From CAYPZU01 sp964415395 (lineage in GTDB: Bacteria > Chlamydiota > Chlamydiia > Chlamydiales > SM23-39), in the NCBI GenBank assembly GCA_964415395.1, contig CAYPZU010000004.1:1-54687 (forward strand): DNA of 54,687 nt, read 5' to 3'. Position numbers and translations under genes: made by a program. Position 1 is the stretch's first letter, and each line of letters opens with the position of its first letter. Positions 49,675 through 54,687 of the stretch are shown here, in pieces. The notes beneath the pieces are model-generated. The model saw only the letters and a program-made list of their open reading frames with translations. It was not told the origin of the DNA and did not search any database.

Positions 49675-51753
49675 ATGCGCTCTACCCTTTTTGCCTTGCT
49701 CTTTCTTGCAAGCCCCCTTTTTTCGGATGAAGATTCGACCGAAGTGATCGTCGATTTGCGCAACCCCGTTTACAAAAACGGCGTCCTCTACACCAGCCAG
49801 GGCGGCGTGATCAAAAACCAGGATATCCGGATCCAGGCGCGCACGATCCAGTATTTCCATCGAGTTGAAGACGGTAAACAGGTTCAGAAAATCGAAGCCG
49901 AAGGCGACCTGATGATCCAGTATAAGGGACGGGTCTACGTCGGGAGCGAACTCGAATACGATTTTCTCAAAAAATGCGGAACCGTCTACGAGGGAAAAAC
50001 GTTCTCTTCCATGTGGTACATCGGAGGCGACGAGGTACAGCTTTGCGCCGACGGCAGCTACAAAGTGAAGAACGCCTACATCACCACCTGCGAGAATATG
50101 GATAGCTCGTGGGACCTCCACGCCAACCGGGTCAACGTGGTGAAAAACGATCTCTTCGAAGCGAAAAAAGTGCGCTTCCGCCTCTTTAAAATCCCTGCCT
50201 TCTGGTTCCCTTCCTTCAAAGTGAACCTCAAGAAGTTCAAAGAGCCGATCTTCCGCTACACCCTCACCTGGGACAAAGGAGCGGGACCGAGAGCCGGCAT
50301 CCGCTACCAGCTTTACTCGTGGCGCGAGTTCGCCCTCTACGGAAGAGTCGAGTACCGGTGGAAAACAGGCTGGGGCGGCGCAGTCGAAACCGAGTATTTC
50401 CCCGAGGACAAGAGGACTACGTTCGTCACCCGGAGCTACCTTGGAAAAGACATCCTCGAAAACGCCCCGAAACCGGCGCTCCGCCGCTACCGCGTCCAGG
50501 GCGCGCTCCAATCCGCCAGCCCGAGCGGCAAAACGCAGACCACCTTCACCTGGGATAAATACAGCGACGTCCGGATGCCGAACGATTTCAAAAGTGAAGA
50601 TTTTGAGGTGAACACCGCCAAGCGGACGATCCTCTATGTCCGCCATCAGGAAAGAGACGTCATCGCCGCCCTGAAAATCCGTCCCCGCGCCAACACCTTC
50701 GAGTCGATCAAACAGGATCTGCCGACCCTCTTCGCCGCGCCGCGCCCTATCGAAATCGGCCCCACGGGGATCATCTCGTCCCATTTCATCAAAGCCTCCT
50801 ACATCGATTTCGCCTATTCCGACGAGCTCTCCACTTCGCTCCGCGATTTCCAGTCGTTCCGCGTCGAAGCGAGAGAAAAACTCTACCGCCCGATCCATCT
50901 CGGACCGCTCCTCGTCACGCCCCATATCGGCGGCGCGGGGATCTATTACGGAACAAGCCCCTCCCACGAATCGAAACTCGTCGGCTTTTTAAGCTACGGA
51001 GCAAAAGCGCAGTTTCGGGGACAGAGAAATTTTGGAAGATACAAACACGTCGTCGAACCGTATCTCGAATACAAAGCGCTCACCCGCCCTACGACCGCTC
51101 CCGACGACCACTACACCTTCTCAATCCAGGACGGCTACAACAAGATCCAGCAAGTCTCGATCGGCGCGCGCAACCTCCTCTTTTCAAAACGGCGCCCCTG
51201 CAAAGAGCCGAGCTTCACTGCAGACCTCTACGCAAACGCCTTTTTCGCCGACGCGACGATCCCGCAGCTTTTCCCCCGCGCCTACCTCTGGCTCGGCTGG
51301 AAGCTCCCCTCGGTCGATTTGGCTCTCCATAACTGCTATAACTTCCGGCACAAAACGGTCGACTTTTCTAAAGCGATCCTGAAATGGACCGTAAACGAGA
51401 ATTTCGCCTTTACGCTCGAGGGGCGCTACCGCTCCCGCTTCGACTGGAGGAAGGCCGACCACGAGAATTTCATCCTCGACGTCACCCGCTCCGAAACGAA
51501 TCTCCTCCTCTCGCCTCTTTCCGACCGGAGGATCGCCGTCCTCTCCAACCTCTTTTTCCGGATTACCCCCTTCTGGGAATGCCAGATCCAGTCGCACCAC
51601 GGCTTCTACCGGCTCACTGAAACCCCCTATAATGAGGTGAAAGTCGACCTCTTCACCTGGGTCAGCGCCGCCTGGAAGCTCCGCCTCTCTTTCTCCCATA
51701 CGGAGAAGGACCCCTACCGCTTCGGCGTAGGTCTGAACCTGATTAAAAAATAA
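49675..51753 (+). CDS. lptD: LPS-assembly outer-membrane protein LptD
   Basis: Inserts lipopolysaccharide into the outer leaflet of the outer membrane. Signal peptide MRSTLFALLFLASPLFS. An OstA/LptA-like domain follows (TSQGGVIKNQDIRIQARTIQ, KIEAEGDLMIQYKGRVYVGS, TFSSMWYIGGDEVQLCADGS), then a long beta-barrel region of alternating aromatic strands ending FGVGLNLIKK. It is 692 aa, slightly shorter than E. coli LptD. Few cysteines are present (for example in YITTCENM and LHNCYNF), so the disulfide pattern of E. coli is not evidently conserved. It starts 43 bases after the HEAT protein. Confidence 0.85.
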   Translation: MRSTLFALLFLASPLFSDEDSTEVIVDLRNPVYKNGVLYTSQGGVIKNQDIRIQARTIQYFHRVEDGKQVQKIEAEGDLMIQYKGRVYVGSELEYDFLKKCGTVYEGKTFSSMWYIGGDEVQLCADGSYKVKNAYITTCENMDSSWDLHANRVNVVKNDLFEAKKVRFRLFKIPAFWFPSFKVNLKKFKEPIFRYTLTWDKGAGPRAGIRYQLYSWREFALYGRVEYRWKTGWGGAVETEYFPEDKRTTFVTRSYLGKDILENAPKPALRRYRVQGALQSASPSGKTQTTFTWDKYSDVRMPNDFKSEDFEVNTAKRTILYVRHQERDVIAALKIRPRANTFESIKQDLPTLFAAPRPIEIGPTGIISSHFIKASYIDFAYSDELSTSLRDFQSFRVEAREKLYRPIHLGPLLVTPHIGGAGIYYGTSPSHESKLVGFLSYGAKAQFRGQRNFGRYKHVVEPYLEYKALTRPTTAPDDHYTFSIQDGYNKIQQVSIGARNLLFSKRRPCKEPSFTADLYANAFFADATIPQLFPRAYLWLGWKLPSVDLALHNCYNFRHKTVDFSKAILKWTVNENFAFTLEGRYRSRFDWRKADHENFILDVTRSETNLLLSPLSDRRIAVLSNLFFRITPFWECQIQSHHGFYRLTETPYNEVKVDLFTWVSAAWKLRLSFSHTEKDPYRFGVGLNLIKK

Positions 51754-51809
51754 GCTCAATCCTCGCTTGAAAAAATCTAAAATTTCGCATATCTATTTAT
51801 TGAAGCGCT

Positions 51810-54687
51810 ATGAAAATCATTATCTTTCTCCTTCCTGTTATTTCTCTTGCAGCCCTCCCAAAGGGAAGCGTCGTCATTTCTGGAAAGGCCGAAATTACTC
51901 CGGCAAAAATCGAAGCAGAAGACCGGACCGTCATCCATTGGAGCGACTTTTCGATCGAAGAAGGAGAGCGCTTCGAGTTTTCGCTTCCGAACAGCGATTC
52001 CGCCGTCCTCAACCGCGTTGTTGAAATGGTTCCCAGCCGGCTGATGGGGCTCCTTGAATCGAACGGCCGAGTGATCCTGATTAATCCCCAAGGAATCCTG
52101 GTTGGAAAATCAGGCCTAATCAACACGGGAGCGTTTATCGCATCGAGTTTGGACCTGCTTGACCGGACATTCGTCGAAAGAGGCTTTTTGGAAGGAACCT
52201 CAAATGCCCGCGGATCGGTAATCAACCTGGGAAGCATCGCAAGCCGGGAAGTGTGCCTGGCGGGATTTACAGTAGAGAACGAGGGAAAGATCGAAGCTGA
52301 TCGGGCCGCGCTGGCGGGAACAACCGGAATCGGGATGCAATTAAACCCCCTAAAAATTCAAACCTGGGATTCGCAAACGATTGAAAATCTGCCAACCCTC
52401 CTCCAGAAAGGATTTATTCTCGCAGACGACGTTCTGTGCCTCGCTGGATCGATCGATATGCCAGGAGAAATCGAAGGAAAAGAAGTGCGGATTGGAGGGG
52501 ACTTCAGAGGCGGCAACGAAATGTGGAAAAACGCCCGCATTGTTCGGATCGACGGGAGCATCCGCGCTGACGGAGATCAGGGGGGCAAAGTCATCGCCTG
52601 GTCGGATGGCGCGCTCGGATTCTACGGTTCGATTTCCGCCCGCGGGATCGAAGAGGGAGGATTCGCCGAAGTATCTGCGAAAAACTATCTCGAATATCGA
52701 GGTCTGGCCGATCTTAGATCCGAAAGAGGCCTTTCAGGAACCCTGCTCATCGACCCGCCGGATATCTCGATCAACACGAATCCCAACAGTCCTGGAGTGG
52801 TGGCGGGAGTTGTCTATACAATCCCGGCCCTTGCCGCAGTCGACATCAACAATGGGAACTTGAGCAGCCAGCTCGATCTTTCCAACGTTCTCATCTCAAC
52901 AAATACGGCAGGAGGCGGAACCGGGCATATCTCTGTAGATGCTCCGATTAACTGGACCCTGATGCCAAATACCTTGACCCTCGAAACGACGGGCACTTCC
53001 GGATCGATTTTTGTCAACGACCTGATCTCAAGCTCAACGGGAGGCAATGTCGTTCTAAATTCCGGAGCCGATATTTCTGTGACTGGACCCGCAGCCGAAA
53101 TCGACCTGGATACAGGGAGCGGCTCGATCTCTATGAGTGCAGTTGGCTCAATCTTGATTGAAAGCGGACTGGTCAATTCGCTTCTTGTCGGTTCAGGGAA
53201 AATATCGCTGATTGCCGACGGATCGATCTTCATCGGAGGATCGGTCAGAGCGACTCTTACCGACTTGAATCTCGCTATACCCCAAATCACAGTGATTGCA
53301 GATGCAGACTCCGATGGGATCGGAGATGTCCAGATCGGAACAGCGACGATGCCGAATCTGGCGGAGCTGAAGACATTCCAGGGCGATATTTTTGTCCAAG
53401 GCTACAACGTCGGGCTTGGAAATCCCTTAAGTCCGTTCGCGTCAAATCTCGACGCCGGAACCGGCCTTGTGTACGGAGGAGTTGTGGTGAATGCATACCA
53501 CGATTTCAACATGCTTGGAGGGCTCGGGGCCTCAGCCCTGAATTGGCGAGGAGCCGATGCGATCATCTCAGTCCGACATGACGCAAACCTCGTCGGGGGA
53601 AACATGCCTTCCGCCTATGGCTTGATGCAAGGAGGCGGAGGCATTACTGTCCTGGCTGTCGGAAATGATCTTTTAATTCGGGGCGGAACCTCCACCGACA
53701 CTGATGCTGGAATCGACGGGATTGCATTTGGCTCCAGCGATGTATCTGTTCTCGTAGGACGCGATCTCAGATTCGAAGCTCAACCTGGATCGCCTTTAAT
53801 GACCGAAAGCGCGATCGCCGGCCTGGATAATACAATGATCCGGGTAGGACGGAATCTATTCGTCCAGGGGGGGTTCGACCCAACAAACCTGAGCGTACTC
53901 TTGTCCGCAAACCCAAATTCAATCACCTCCATTTTCGCCGGAGGAAATATGACCTTTCAGAACGAAGTGACCGAAGTTTTATTCCAAATCACCCCTTTCT
54001 TTAACCACGACAGCACCGATCTGAGGGCCGGGGGCGATATCCGGATCGGTGCTACGATCGATAAAACGGGGGCGGGAGGTTATATCCATATAGAGAGCGA
54101 TGCTGCCTTCGCCAATCTCTGGACCGCTACGCCAAATAGCGTTGCGCCGACCAACGGCAATCCAGCCGTTTTGGCTGGAACGCCTCTCGCAAGCCCCCTT
54201 CCCATTGCATCCGATGGAATCGGGGCTGTAATCGTCGACACTGGGTCTTTCGGCGCTGCTGCCTGGTCGACAATGAGCGGTGGCATCTCGATTCTCAGCC
54301 GCGACGCAGGAACCAATGGCGCTGCAGCCGATTTCATCAACGGCCCTTTGGCCAACCAGGCCGGGATCGCCACCACATCCGGCGATATTCAAATCAACGG
54401 CTTCCGCAATATCCTGATCGATCCGCCTCTGATAACCACTGGAGATGTTTTCATCCGGGCTATGAACGATCTCACAGTCGAAATGCCCATCAGCGCGAGG
54501 AACATCACTCTCGTAATCGACGAACAGGGTCCTAATGGAACAATAGGCGGACTCTGGGACTCGCTCGGGGGATCGTTCTCCCTTCTTCCCGGAGTATCTC
54601 TCACCTCAACAGGAACACTCCAGATTTTCACAGCCCGACAGAACAATAATACGATCAGCGGCTTGCTCAATGGACAACCCTTTATTG
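51810..54687 (+). CDS. TpsA-type filamentous haemagglutinin-like exoprotein, 5' part
   Basis: Large secreted protein of a two-partner secretion system; at least 959 codons are in the window with no stop. Signal peptide MKIIIFLLPVISLAALPKG. The TPS domain shows DRTVIHWSDFSIEEGERFEF, LNRVVEMVPSRLMGLLES, VILINPQGILVGKSG and LINTGAFIASSLDL. Then come GGKVIAWSDGALGFYGSISARG and GTLLIDPPDISI, standard in haemagglutinin-type proteins, followed by Gly/Asp/Asn-rich beta-helix repeats. Secretion would need a TpsB outer-membrane transporter, which is not in the window. It starts 56 bases after lptD. Likely role: adhesion or surface display. Confidence 0.88.
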   Translation, partial: MKIIIFLLPVISLAALPKGSVVISGKAEITPAKIEAEDRTVIHWSDFSIEEGERFEFSLPNSDSAVLNRVVEMVPSRLMGLLESNGRVILINPQGILVGKSGLINTGAFIASSLDLLDRTFVERGFLEGTSNARGSVINLGSIASREVCLAGFTVENEGKIEADRAALAGTTGIGMQLNPLKIQTWDSQTIENLPTLLQKGFILADDVLCLAGSIDMPGEIEGKEVRIGGDFRGGNEMWKNARIVRIDGSIRADGDQGGKVIAWSDGALGFYGSISARGIEEGGFAEVSAKNYLEYRGLADLRSERGLSGTLLIDPPDISINTNPNSPGVVAGVVYTIPALAAVDINNGNLSSQLDLSNVLISTNTAGGGTGHISVDAPINWTLMPNTLTLETTGTSGSIFVNDLISSSTGGNVVLNSGADISVTGPAAEIDLDTGSGSISMSAVGSILIESGLVNSLLVGSGKISLIADGSIFIGGSVRATLTDLNLAIPQITVIADADSDGIGDVQIGTATMPNLAELKTFQGDIFVQGYNVGLGNPLSPFASNLDAGTGLVYGGVVVNAYHDFNMLGGLGASALNWRGADAIISVRHDANLVGGNMPSAYGLMQGGGGITVLAVGNDLLIRGGTSTDTDAGIDGIAFGSSDVSVLVGRDLRFEAQPGSPLMTESAIAGLDNTMIRVGRNLFVQGGFDPTNLSVLLSANPNSITSIFAGGNMTFQNEVTEVLFQITPFFNHDSTDLRAGGDIRIGATIDKTGAGGYIHIESDAAFANLWTATPNSVAPTNGNPAVLAGTPLASPLPIASDGIGAVIVDTGSFGAAAWSTMSGGISILSRDAGTNGAAADFINGPLANQAGIATTSGDIQINGFRNILIDPPLITTGDVFIRAMNDLTVEMPISARNITLVIDEQGPNGTIGGLWDSLGGSFSLLPGVSLTSTGTLQIFTARQNNNTISGLLNGQPFI

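Noticed and set aside
49612..50967. 451-codon minus-strand frame
   Set aside because: Antisense of lptD; no start signal and no motif.
1..54687. tRNA, rRNA or transposase genes
   Set aside because: Looked for in all intergenic spaces by eye; none found. A tRNAscan/Infernal run would be decisive.

Overview
The window is a contiguous stretch of a chlamydial chromosome, apart from one 10-base N gap. It most likely comes from an environmental, amoeba- or protist-associated member of the Chlamydiae rather than from a Chlamydiaceae pathogen. Several gene orders match Chlamydia: pyrG-ruvX-zwf-pgl, rpmG-LolC-like permease-lolD, folD-apbE, small basic protein-ybeY-CBS protein, and maf-HEAT protein-lptD. 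The Chlamydia/Verrucomicrobia small basic protein, the long plant/chlamydial type of IspG and a PPi-type phosphofructokinase agree with this. Extra genes (nadA, opcA, sdaA, a MATE pump, ugd/galE and a two-partner-secretion exoprotein) point to a larger, less reduced genome. Species cannot be named from the sequence. No tRNA, rRNA, CRISPR array or insertion sequence was seen.

Layout. 1-8.4 kb (minus strand): the 5' part of leuS, a lipase-like protein, ispG, an unknown gene, a methyltransferase and a metallo-hydrolase. 8.5-14.4 kb: a MATE transporter converging on a minus-strand block of sdaA, pfp and a USP-type deubiquitinase-like gene. 14.6-21 kb: a tightly overlapping operon pyrG-ruvX-nadA-zwf-opcA-pgl, covering CTP synthesis and the oxidative pentose phosphate branch. 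21-23.2 kb: a repeat-rich, membrane-anchored protein with ubiquitin-interacting-motif-like segments. 23.2-26.7 kb: tsaD, rpmG and a LolCD-like exporter. 27-33.5 kb: ugd, ispA, a WD40 protein resembling the APC/C co-activators Cdc20/Cdh1, a sugar-phosphate transferase, galE and a MreD-like protein. 33.4-36.7 kb: suhB-like, folD, apbE and a HAD phosphatase. 37-44.7 kb: an unknown possible effector, rnr, mpg, two DUF502 genes, holC, two tiny genes, ybeY and a CBS transporter-like gene. 44.8-54.7 kb: a DUF3604 protein, an unknown gene, maf, a HEAT-repeat protein, lptD and the 5' part of a large TpsA exoprotein.

The housekeeping genes form dense overlapping operons. Between them sit single genes with eukaryote-like features and low-complexity tails, several with AT-rich leaders. 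The most interesting theme is host ubiquitin. One gene (9869-11404) carries the Cys, QLKRF and GHY...DD signatures of ubiquitin-specific proteases. A second (21068-23149) carries two near-ideal UIM sequences behind a membrane anchor. A third (29301-31166) reproduces, in order, the landmarks of Cdh1/Fizzy-related: a degenerate C-box, a YSxxLxxxLLG element, the LxAP...NYYxxL entry to a WD40 propeller, and a C-terminal Ile-Arg tail. Together they suggest a host-ubiquitin-directed effector set, possibly including an APC/C co-activator mimic. This is inference from motifs and needs structural and biochemical confirmation.
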